DNA of 64,000 nucleotides from Dyadobacter alkalitolerans DSM 23607 (GTDB taxonomy: Bacteria; Bacteroidota; Bacteroidia; Cytophagales; Spirosomataceae): the NCBI RefSeq assembly GCF_000428845.1, contig NZ_AUAS01000009.1, forward strand, positions 124,001-188,000. The letters run 5' to 3'. The notes below the pieces were generated by a model. That model ran no database searches. It was not told the origin of the DNA and saw nothing but the letters and a program-made list of their open reading frames with translations. The position numbers were made by a program, and so were the translations under genes. Positions within the stretch are counted from its first letter, which is position 1, and every line of letters begins with the position of its first letter. This document shows, in pieces, positions 55,474-63,117 of the stretch.

Positions 55474-56697
55474 TTGAAAGATTCTATTTTTAAATGGCTT
55501 CGCTCGTTAGGGCCGGGAATGATCACCGCGGCATTGGTTTTCGGGCCCAGCAAGCTTACCATTACTTCCAAACTAGGGGCGGTTTACGGTTATTCACTCC
55601 TTTGGATCGTGATTGCTGCTATCCTTTTCATGGCTGTGTTTACGGCGATGGCAACTCGGATCGGCCTTGCCACGAACCAATCGCTGCTGGCGTCGGTGAA
55701 ACATAAATGGGGCAGGCCCGCTTCCATAGCCATGGGGATCGGTGTTTTTTTGGTGAGCACATCGTTTCAGGCCGGCAATTCCATTGGTGTAGGCATTTCG
55801 GTAGGAGAGCTCTATCATACTTCGCCTGTTCCCTGGATCATCCTCTTTAACGTGGTAGGGATCGGTCTGCTCTTTTTCAGAAGCTTTTATTCTGTGCTCG
55901 AAAAGACGATGATATTCCTGATTCTCGTCATGTTGTTCTCCTTTATTACCACATTTTTTTACGCAAAACCTGATGCTTCCGAAATTTTCAAGGGCTTTAC
56001 CACACCGGTCATCCCGGCAGGTTCACAAGGATTGATCATTGCTTTTGTGGCTTCCTGCTTTTCCATTGTAGGAGCATTATATCAATGTTACCTCATTCAG
56101 GAGCGCATCCGGGTGAAGCCGGAGGTAAGGAATGGCAAAACTGACAGTACGACGGGAATCATCGTGCTCGGTGTCATGTGCGCGATCGTTATTATTTGCG
56201 CGGCAGCCATCTTGCAGCCGAAAGGCATTAAGGTAAATTCTGCAACGGATATGGCCAAGGCACTGGAACCGCTTTTTGGTAACAACGCATCCACGCTTTT
56301 CCTCGTGGGCCTGTTTGGTGCAGCATTTTCATCGTTAATCGGCAATGCATCTGTTGGCGGCACATTGTTGGGCGATGCATTGGGAGTAGGGAGTAATTTT
56401 AGCTCTAAATCAGTGCGTTACCTGGTTGCCTTGGTGATGGTTGTCGGTGCGGCAATCGCTGTTAAATTTGGCAAGCTGCCGTTGGAGCTGATTGTATTTG
56501 CACAAAGCGTTACCATCTTCATCGTTCCCTTTATTGGAACAGCACTCTATATGGTCGGTAATGACAAAGAGCTGATGGGCGACAAGGTCAATAGTCCGCT
56601 CGTGAAAGTGGTTGCGGGCGTGGGGCTGGTCATCATTTTCTCTCTTGCGATCATTAACAGTAAAGAATTATTTTTCAACAATCCGCTATTTAAATAA
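55474..56697 (+). CDS. Nramp-related transporter lacking canonical metal-site motifs
   Basis: A transporter of about 407 residues with eleven or so helices, of Nramp-like fold: SLGPGMITAALVFGPSKLT in helix 1, KLGAVYGYSLLWIVIAAILFM, and FIVPFIGTALYMVGNDKELMG near the end. The usual metal-binding DPGN of helix 1 is replaced by GPSK, and the helix 6 MPH/HxxM is absent (SIVGALYQCYLIQERI). It is therefore unlikely to move divalent metals as typical members do. I use the TTG at 55474; a GTG at 55411 lies inside the operator palindrome. It overlaps the epimerase start by one base. Context with an epimerase and DapA-like aldolase suggests an organic solute. Confidence 0.75.
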   Translation: MKDSIFKWLRSLGPGMITAALVFGPSKLTITSKLGAVYGYSLLWIVIAAILFMAVFTAMATRIGLATNQSLLASVKHKWGRPASIAMGIGVFLVSTSFQAGNSIGVGISVGELYHTSPVPWIILFNVVGIGLLFFRSFYSVLEKTMIFLILVMLFSFITTFFYAKPDASEIFKGFTTPVIPAGSQGLIIAFVASCFSIVGALYQCYLIQERIRVKPEVRNGKTDSTTGIIVLGVMCAIVIICAAAILQPKGIKVNSATDMAKALEPLFGNNASTLFLVGLFGAAFSSLIGNASVGGTLLGDALGVGSNFSSKSVRYLVALVMVVGAAIAVKFGKLPLELIVFAQSVTIFIVPFIGTALYMVGNDKELMGDKVNSPLVKVVAGVGLVIIFSLAIINSKELFFNNPLFK

Positions 56698-57713
56698 TGA
56701 CTGGTTTCGAACTTCTGGAAGAAAAATGGCTGAGCCCATCGGACGCTTTAATTGAAGATATCAAACAAATAAAAGGCGATATCCTGATCCTAGGGGCTGG
56801 TGGCAAGATTGGGCCAAGCATTGCGAAACTTGCAAAACAGGCTATCGAACGAGCGGGCTTGGACATGCGTGTGATCGGCGTTTCCAGGTTTAGTGAAGAA
56901 GGGTTGACCGAAGAGCTGAATGCGGCAGGTATTGAAACCATAGCTGCTAACATCTTGAATGATGCTGAGTTGCAGGCGCTGCCGGAAGTGGAAAACGTGC
57001 TTTATCTGGCCGGGACCAAGTTCGGCACTTCTAATAACGAACCTTACACCTGGGCAATGAATACGTATCTGCCAGGACGGGTTGCGGAGAAGTTTAAGAA
57101 TTCAAAAATCGTCGTCTATTCAACCGGAAACGTGTATCCGTTCACGACGGTCGCATCCGGTGGTGCTACGGAGGAAATGCGCGCTGATCCGGTGGGTGAA
57201 TATGGCCAGTCGTGCCTCGGTAGGGAGCGGTTATTTCAATATTTTTCATCTGTTCATGGAACGCCGATCCTGATTTACAGGCTCAATTATGCCATTGATT
57301 TCAAATACGGCGTGTTACTGGAAGTGGCAAAATCGGTTCTGGCGGGTAAGCCGGTGGATCTGCGGACAGGCCACGTGAATGTAATCTGGCAGGGCGATGC
57401 CAATGAAATGGCTATTCGTTCGCTGCTGCATTGCGAGTCGCCATCGAAGATACTGAACATTACCGGGCCCGAAACGGTCTCACTTCGCTGGCTGGCCGCG
57501 GAATTCGGACGTATATTCAATACCGAACCGCAGTTTGTGAATGAGGAGCAGCTCACGGCATTATTAAGCAATGCGGCTGAGTCTTTCCGGTTGTTCGGCT
57601 ATCCGCGCACAACATTGAAGCAAATGATCGGGATCACTGCCCAGTGGTTGCAGGAAGGCGGTAAGACGATCAATAAACCCACTCACTTCCAGGAGCGAAA
57701 GGGACAATTTTAA
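56697..57713 (+). CDS. NAD-dependent epimerase/dehydratase family protein (atypical active site)
   Basis: A 338-residue extended SDR protein. The nucleotide loop is DILILGAGGKIGPSIAKLAKQA and the middle has VVYSTGNVYPFTTVASGG. At the usual YxxxK place, EYGQSCLGRERLF keeps Tyr but has no Lys four residues on, so classical epimerase chemistry is doubtful. INWQGDANEMAIRSLLHC-like C-terminal sequence follows. It overlaps the Nramp-like gene by one base (TAATG) and lies 27 bases before the DapA-like gene start. The role is probably modifying an intermediate of the transported compound. Confidence 0.82.
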   Translation: MTGFELLEEKWLSPSDALIEDIKQIKGDILILGAGGKIGPSIAKLAKQAIERAGLDMRVIGVSRFSEEGLTEELNAAGIETIAANILNDAELQALPEVENVLYLAGTKFGTSNNEPYTWAMNTYLPGRVAEKFKNSKIVVYSTGNVYPFTTVASGGATEEMRADPVGEYGQSCLGRERLFQYFSSVHGTPILIYRLNYAIDFKYGVLLEVAKSVLAGKPVDLRTGHVNVIWQGDANEMAIRSLLHCESPSKILNITGPETVSLRWLAAEFGRIFNTEPQFVNEEQLTALLSNAAESFRLFGYPRTTLKQMIGITAQWLQEGGKTINKPTHFQERKGQF

Positions 57714-57740
57714 GAGATTTTGGAAAAAAATATAGAAGAA

Positions 57741-58802
57741 ATGCTTAACACAGAAACCAGGAAACTGTTGTTCGAAGGCACCGTAATTCCAGCCCATCCG
57801 CTGGCTTTGCAACAGAATTTGCAACTGGACGAGCCCAGGCAGCGCGGATTGACGCAATATTACATGGCCAGTGGGGCAGGAGGCGTTGCCGTCGGCGTGC
57901 ATACCACGCAATTCGAGATTCGTGATCCTGAGGTAAACCTTTATGAAACAGTCCTCAGGATTGCGGCAGAGGAGATTGCTAATGCACATCTGGACCGTCC
58001 GTTTATCAAGGTGGCCGGCATTGTCGGGCTTACAGATCAGGCAGTTAAGGAAGCAAACGTCGCTTTGAAATACGGTTATGATCTTGGGCTGGTGAGCATG
58101 GCAGCATTCAAAAATCATTCGGAACAGGACATTATCGAACATATCAAGACCATTGCGAAGATCATCCCTGTTTTTGGATTTTACCTGCAATCGGCCATTG
58201 GCGGAAGGGTTTACTCGTATCATTTCTGGCAGCAGTTTGCTGAGATCCCGAATGTGCTGGCAATCAAGATTGCCGCATTTAACCGTTACCAGACGCTGGA
58301 TGTTGTTCGTGCCGTGTGCAACAGTTCGAGGGCGGCTGAAATAGCACTTTACACGGGTAACGACGATAACATTGTAGCCGACCTGATCACGCCCTACCGG
58401 TTCGAAGTCAATGGTGAAATGATTGAAAAGACGTTCGTGGGCGGCTTATTGGGACATTGGGCAGTATGGACAGAAAAGGCAGTTAAGGTGCTTGCCGCGG
58501 CAAAGGAATTTGTAAAAAACAAACATGCAAATGCAGCTGACGTTTTACGCTTGAATATTGAAGTGACCGACATGAACGCTGCCATTTTTGATCCGGCGCA
58601 CAACTTTCACGGCTGCATCACAGGCGTGCATGAAGTGCTGAAAAGGCAGGGACTTATGGAAGGAATCTGGACATTAAACCCAAGCGAGATGCTATCGCCC
58701 GGGCAAGCCGAGGAGATCACGCGTGTCACACAAGCATATCCGCATTTAATTGATGATGAATTTGTTACTGATCTTTTAAATCGCCACGTTAAAGTAGTTT
58801 AA
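57741..58802 (+). CDS. dihydrodipicolinate synthase-family aldolase/dehydratase
   Basis: A DapA-like TIM-barrel lyase of about 353 residues. The likely Schiff-base Lys is in NVLAIKIAAFNRYQ. The N-terminal region GTVIPAHPLALQQNLQLDEPRQRGLTQYYMASGAGGVAVGVHTTQF has the family beta1-alpha1 pattern. Several members open keto-sugar acids or cleave 2-keto acids. ATG 57741 is chosen; a TTG at 57720 is in frame. It converges with the LytTR regulator gene and its end overlaps it by 4 bases. Third gene of the LacI-controlled operon. Confidence 0.85.
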   Translation: MLNTETRKLLFEGTVIPAHPLALQQNLQLDEPRQRGLTQYYMASGAGGVAVGVHTTQFEIRDPEVNLYETVLRIAAEEIANAHLDRPFIKVAGIVGLTDQAVKEANVALKYGYDLGLVSMAAFKNHSEQDIIEHIKTIAKIIPVFGFYLQSAIGGRVYSYHFWQQFAEIPNVLAIKIAAFNRYQTLDVVRAVCNSSRAAEIALYTGNDDNIVADLITPYRFEVNGEMIEKTFVGGLLGHWAVWTEKAVKVLAAAKEFVKNKHANAADVLRLNIEVTDMNAAIFDPAHNFHGCITGVHEVLKRQGLMEGIWTLNPSEMLSPGQAEEITRVTQAYPHLIDDEFVTDLLNRHVKVV

Positions 58803-59572
58803 GACAATTCTTCGAACCATTTTTTGAAAACCGGAACGCGCTCTTTGCTGATCAGAATCTGGTTGGACGAGGATGGCGTCGTGCGGACGAGCAGCCTGCC
58901 ATTGAAATACAATTCGATCTCAGAAATGCATTCTCGCGATATGATAAATTGGCGGTTGGCCCGGAAAAAATTCGTAGGATCCAGTTGATTTTCAAGCTCC
59001 TCCAAAGATTTGTCAACAACAAAATTCCTGTCATCATGCAAAGTGGCCACCACGACTCCGTTTTTAATGGTTAACCACCCGAAATCAGAATCCTTTAACG
59101 GGATCAGCTTGTCACGATAAGGCACCAGGAAGCTCCTGCGGGGGCTTTTGCGGTTCAGTATCTGGTTATGCATCAGCTCTTCCAGATATTTCACTTTGCT
59201 GATTGCATTCTCCTCATTGAGCTGATAGTATTTTTCAAGACTGAATTTTAGGGATTCCTGGCGGATGGGTTTCAGCAGATAATCGATGCTGTTGAGCTTG
59301 AAGGCGCGCATAGCATACTCGTCGTGCGCAGTGGTGAAAATGACAGGACAGCCGATGGAAATTTGTTCGAAAATCTGGAAGCAAGTGCCGTCCCCAAGCT
59401 GCACGTCAAGAAAAATCAGGTCCGGACTGGGGTTATCGCTCAGCCATTCAACAGCCGTTTCTACGCTTTCGAGCACATTCAGGATCTCGGTTTTAGGATC
59501 AATTTTTTGTATTAATTGCGTCAGATACTCGCCCGCTGGCTGTTCGTCTTCAATGATAAGGATTTTGGTCAT
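58799..59572 (-). CDS. LytTR-family response regulator
   Basis: A 257-residue regulator. The receiver has acidic residues near Glu8-Asp9, phosphoacceptor Asp56 in DLIFLDVQLGDG, and Lys in IDYLLKPI. The C-terminal LytTR DNA-binding domain (about 140-255) contains FLVPYRDKLIPLKDSDF, FVVDKSLEELENQLDPTNFFRANRQFII and the ending RVPVFKKWFEEL. It overlaps the histidine kinase gene by 4 bases and the DapA-like gene by 4 on the opposite strand. Confidence 0.92.
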   Translation of the reverse strand: MTKILIIEDEQPAGEYLTQLIQKIDPKTEILNVLESVETAVEWLSDNPSPDLIFLDVQLGDGTCFQIFEQISIGCPVIFTTAHDEYAMRAFKLNSIDYLLKPIRQESLKFSLEKYYQLNEENAISKVKYLEELMHNQILNRKSPRRSFLVPYRDKLIPLKDSDFGWLTIKNGVVVATLHDDRNFVVDKSLEELENQLDPTNFFRANRQFIISRECISEIELYFNGRLLVRTTPSSSNQILISKERVPVFKKWFEELS

Positions 59573-60612
59573 GGAGCTTCAATCAATGGGACTTTAACTG
59601 TAAAATGCTGCTCATCTTGCAGCAATAATGGTTTTTGGCCCGTCTGGATCTTGTAACGTTTATCCAGGTTTTGCAGGCCGATCCCGGTTCCGGGTGAATT
59701 TTTTTTGTTGACGGAATTAGAAACGGTAATGTGCTTCTCCTGCTCGCTCAGCCTGAGCTCGATCATCAGTATCTGACTGGAAGTGATCACATTATGCTTG
59801 ATTGCGTTCTCGATCAGGATTTGAAGGGAAAGTGGAATGATGTACCAACTCCTGGCCGTTTCCACTTCATGAAAGCAGTAAGCCAGTTTCTCACCAAATC
59901 TCGCCTTATATAGGTCAAGATATGCACGCGCAGCGTCCAGCTCGTCTTTAAGGAGGATGAGACTCTGGTTTTGGACTTTAAGATTGTATCTCAGAATATC
60001 CGACAGATCCAGCACAATGCGCTGAGCCTGATCCGGATTGGTAGCGATCGAAATGTTCAGGATGTTTAATGCATTGAACAAAAAATGAGGGTTAAGCTGA
60101 TTTTGCAGTGCTTCGAGCTGCGCTTTGAGCTGCTCGCGTTTGAGCTGCTCATTTTCAAGTCCGATCTGGTGGTTCTCCTGTGTTGTCAGTAAAAAATTCC
60201 GGAAGCCGAGAATGGCTAGCAGCAGCAGAATATGATACAGATAATAAACCACCCGGAAGATCAGCATATCCGAATTATCAGCGTCCAGGGCCAGTTTGAG
60301 CTGAAAAAGGATTTCGTTGATCCCCATAAAGAGGACAAACAACAGCACGATCTGCACCCAGGTTTTCTGGCTGTTAAACCAGCTGGGCAAATTATAAGTA
60401 TTTTGAAGGCAGATATAGACGAATATCCACGAAAATTCGAAGCTTATAATAAACTGAATGCAAATATCCAGCAACCCCGAACCGATCGTGTCGGGGTCAA
60501 ATAATGATGTCCAGACAAAGATCAGGCGCGGAATTGTGGCAAATAAGCTTAGGATGAAACAGAGACGCCAACCTAATGACATCCCATTCCGATAGTTTAA
60601 GTCGGGGTTCAT
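59569..60612 (-). CDS. LytS-type (His_kinase) sensor histidine kinase
   Basis: A 347-residue kinase with four membrane helices at about 15-35, 50-68, 86-108 and 122-140. A short coiled coil follows. The His_kinase motif LEALQNQLNPHFLFNALN holds His176. The ATPase has LQILIENAIKHN and a glycine loop GTGIGLQNLDKRY. It overlaps the downstream LytTR regulator by 4 bases and the upstream pseudo-receiver-GAF gene by 4, so the three form one operon. Confidence 0.92.
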   Translation of the reverse strand: MNPDLNYRNGMSLGWRLCFILSLFATIPRLIFVWTSLFDPDTIGSGLLDICIQFIISFEFSWIFVYICLQNTYNLPSWFNSQKTWVQIVLLFVLFMGINEILFQLKLALDADNSDMLIFRVVYYLYHILLLLAILGFRNFLLTTQENHQIGLENEQLKREQLKAQLEALQNQLNPHFLFNALNILNISIATNPDQAQRIVLDLSDILRYNLKVQNQSLILLKDELDAARAYLDLYKARFGEKLAYCFHEVETARSWYIIPLSLQILIENAIKHNVITSSQILMIELRLSEQEKHITVSNSVNKKNSPGTGIGLQNLDKRYKIQTGQKPLLLQDEQHFTVKVPLIEAP

Positions 60613-61544
60613 GCCAGGCTTGTCAGAAGCTTGCTATTCCTTGAAGTTTTTGCAGAAGTAGTATTCTTTTTTTGGATGAGCGACGCCACAGATTCGATCA
60701 GACCGATTTCTGCCTGCGTCCATTCCCGGCTGTTCAGGGTGTCTTCCAGCCCTATGAAGCCTAACCAGCCTACATTTCCCTGAACCGGAACGGCCAGCAA
60801 CGACTGGGCATCCTGCTGACTAAGCCATTGGATTTCAGCACCGGTCATATTCGCAGACGGTTCCAAAACTGGTTTTTTAGCATCAAATAATGCATTCCAG
60901 CGATTGAAACCCGGAATTTTGATGGTCTTTCCCGAATGCTTAGCGGGCACGCCGGGTGCAGTAACCTCTATCTTCAATGTCAGGTCCTGCGCATCACCGG
61001 TTGCAGGCTGGTTTTTGATATACAAATAAATCCTGCTCAGGTCCATCACTTCCAATAACAAAGAAAAAGCATTGGAAAGTGAATCAGCAGCAAGCTCGTC
61101 TTCACAACGCGCAAGCACTTTCTTATAAAGCGATTCGTGATTCTGGTTATGCTGGTCGATCTTTTTGCGGGCGTTGTTTTTCCATTTGGCCAGGGTGTTT
61201 TCCAGCGCAGGGATCCAGCCGAGTTTGTTGGAGCAATTGATATAATAACTTGTTTCTGTCACTGCCAGCACTCTCTCCGCCGTAACCGGGCAATGTCCTT
61301 CTGTCATAACCAGGCAGGGAAGCTGGCTGCCGAGCACATTGGCAAGGTCGGTAATTTTACCGTCGGGAAGGAGGCAATTGGAAATCAGCAGATCGTATTT
61401 GGACTCGTAAAAGGCTTCAATAGCCAGTTGTTTGGAGGCGACTTGCCGGATACTGAATTTGTAACCAGCGTAGCCAAGAGAATCTTCAAGCAGAGCCAGA
61501 TATTCTTTTCGGATGGCAACGATGAGGAGGTTTAAGGGTTTCAT
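60609..61544 (-). CDS. pseudo-receiver + GAF protein of the LytS/LytTR operon
   Basis: A 311-residue cytoplasmic protein. The N-terminal about 120 residues follow a response-regulator receiver (LLIVAIRKEYLALLEDSLGYAGYKF), but the phosphoacceptor position reads LLISNCLLPDG, Asn in place of Asp, and the acidic pair is absent. So it should not be phosphorylated. A helical linker leads to a GAF-type domain (AAD-SLSNAFSLLLEVMDLSRIYLYI, LLAVPVQGNVGWLGFIGLED). The fusion suggests a ligand-sensing partner that feeds into the kinase. ATG 61544 is preferred over 61577. The first gene of a 4-base-overlapping operon. Confidence 0.75.
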   Translation of the reverse strand: MKPLNLLIVAIRKEYLALLEDSLGYAGYKFSIRQVASKQLAIEAFYESKYDLLISNCLLPDGKITDLANVLGSQLPCLVMTEGHCPVTAERVLAVTETSYYINCSNKLGWIPALENTLAKWKNNARKKIDQHNQNHESLYKKVLARCEDELAADSLSNAFSLLLEVMDLSRIYLYIKNQPATGDAQDLTLKIEVTAPGVPAKHSGKTIKIPGFNRWNALFDAKKPVLEPSANMTGAEIQWLSQQDAQSLLAVPVQGNVGWLGFIGLEDTLNSREWTQAEIGLIESVASLIQKKNTTSAKTSRNSKLLTSLA

Positions 61545-61845
61545 GAGATAAACGTTTTTAGTATTGCAATTATACAAACTATAGTAGAAACAATACTACC
61601 ATTTCGAACTTAAAGGCCAGAAAAAATAGTACCCCGGAAATCCAGGTTTAACGTCGTCGGTTTGAGGCCGGGAAACAACAGGTTCACCTTTACATTTTTC
61701 AGTTTCAGTTAAAATTCGAAATGCTTCGCGAGTGTTATTGGGATATTTATGGAAGAAAAGGGACACAGACGCGAAATTTTGTTTTGTTACCCTGCTCACA
61801 TTGATTTAAGAAAAGTCGAACCCTTCAAACCGAACATTTAAAAAG
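61545..61845. other. divergent intergenic region with an inverted repeat
   Basis: A 301-bp divergent gap holding the promoters of the LytS/LytTR operon and the SnoaL cluster. An inverted repeat TAGTATTG (61559-61566) / CAATACTA (61591-61598) lies just upstream of the first LytS-operon gene and could be a regulatory site. A reverse-strand frame of 67 codons at 61596-61799 has no resemblance to a protein and is not called. Confidence 0.4.
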
Positions 61846-62709
61846 ATGAATGCTAATAAGTTACTCTCCCGTCGATATTTTTATCAAATCATGAATGGCA
61901 AGAATGAGCAGGTTGCTCATGAGATCTTATCCGAAGATTTCGTATTCACATTGCCTACACATCCCGAGCCATTTCACGGCCCCGACGGATTTTTCGGACT
62001 GGTCCAGATGCTGCACGGTTCATTTCCTGATTTTTACATTAACCCACAAGAAATGGTGGCTGGCGGCGACTGGGTTGTAACGCGCTGGAGAGGCGGCGGC
62101 ACGCATACAGGCGGACCACTGCTTACCGTAAAAGGAAATGTGGAAGCAACCGGAAAATTCTTCGAAATCGATGGCATGACCTGGCACACCATTAAAGACG
62201 GCAAGATCACCGAATCCATCGGTCACGAAGATACGCTGGGACTAATGCTGCAACTGGGCGTCCTGCCTTCCGAAAAAGAGCCTGTACCCGCAGACCTGGA
62301 ACACAACCAAACATTAGCGACCCGATATTTCGACGAGATCATGAGCCAGGGCAAACTGGAAGTGATCGAAGAGATCCTGGATCCTGAATTTGCGTTCATC
62401 ATCCCAACCCAGCCCGAGCCGATCGCCGGATATCCCGCATTCAAAAACTTCGTAGGCTACCTGCGCAATGCATTTCCTGACATCAAATTCACGGTAATGC
62501 GCCAGACCGCAGAAGGCAATAAGGTCGCCACACGCTGGAACATTGAAGGCACGCATAGGGGAGAATTCCTGGGCGCCGCGCCAACTGGTAACCACGTGAA
62601 GGACTACGGCATCGACATTTTCACAATCAAAAACGGCAAGATCCTTTCGGTTCATGTAAATGAAAACGACTTCGGATTAATGCAGCAACTTGGAGCAATC
62701 CCATCATGA
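61846..62709 (+). CDS. tandem SnoaL/NTF2-like protein
   Basis: A 287-residue cytoplasmic protein made of two SnoaL-like domains of about 135-140 residues. Each has the helix-strand pattern with LLSRRYFYQIMNGKNEQVAHEILSEDFVF / LATRYFDEIMSQGKLEVIEEILDPEFAF, and later VTRWRGGGTHTGG / VATRWNIEGTHRGEF. The similarity between halves implies internal duplication. SnoaL-type domains catalyse ester cyclisation or bind hydrophobic ligands; the catalytic residues cannot be assigned. Overlaps the next gene by 4 bases. Confidence 0.85.
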   Translation: MNANKLLSRRYFYQIMNGKNEQVAHEILSEDFVFTLPTHPEPFHGPDGFFGLVQMLHGSFPDFYINPQEMVAGGDWVVTRWRGGGTHTGGPLLTVKGNVEATGKFFEIDGMTWHTIKDGKITESIGHEDTLGLMLQLGVLPSEKEPVPADLEHNQTLATRYFDEIMSQGKLEVIEEILDPEFAFIIPTQPEPIAGYPAFKNFVGYLRNAFPDIKFTVMRQTAEGNKVATRWNIEGTHRGEFLGAAPTGNHVKDYGIDIFTIKNGKILSVHVNENDFGLMQQLGAIPS

Positions 62710-63116
62710 CATTGGAAGAAAATAAAGCAATAGTACGCAGATACTGGTTCGATTTCTGGAATGAAAAGAATGTAGCAGTCCTGGACGAAATCGCAGTGGA
62801 AGATGTGGTTTTCCACTTTCCTCCCGGCCAGGCACATCAGCCACCTACATTAAGAAAGTGGTTCGAAACTGCCCTGGTAGCATTCCCTGACGTGTTTTTC
62901 ACATTGCACGACGAACTGGCAGACGGCGATAAAGTGGTAAGCCGCTGGTCATACGAAGCCACCAATACCGGAAATTTCCTGGGACGCGAAACGACCAGCA
63001 TCCGGGTCCAGGACCAGGGAATTGACATATTCCGCATCGAGAACGGCAAGATCGTTGAAATGTGGGTTGCCCAGGATAGTCTGGGTTTATTGCAACAATT
63101 GAAAGTGATTCAATAA
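62706..63116 (+). CDS. single SnoaL/NTF2-like protein
   Basis: A 136-residue single-domain SnoaL-like protein (NKAIVRRYWFDFWNEKNVAVLDEIAVEDVVFHFPPG, VVSRWSYEATNTGNFLGRETT, GIDIFRIENGKIVEMWVAQD). It resembles both halves of the preceding gene. The start overlaps that stop by 4 bases and the following gene starts 1 base after its stop, so all three form an operon. Confidence 0.87.
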   Translation: MTLEENKAIVRRYWFDFWNEKNVAVLDEIAVEDVVFHFPPGQAHQPPTLRKWFETALVAFPDVFFTLHDELADGDKVVSRWSYEATNTGNFLGRETTSIRVQDQGIDIFRIENGKIVEMWVAQDSLGLLQQLKVIQ

Positions 63117-63117
63117 A

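Noticed and set aside
61596..61799. 67-codon reverse frame in the SnoaL/LytS gap
   Set aside because: No resemblance to a protein, and the region is the divergent promoter stretch.
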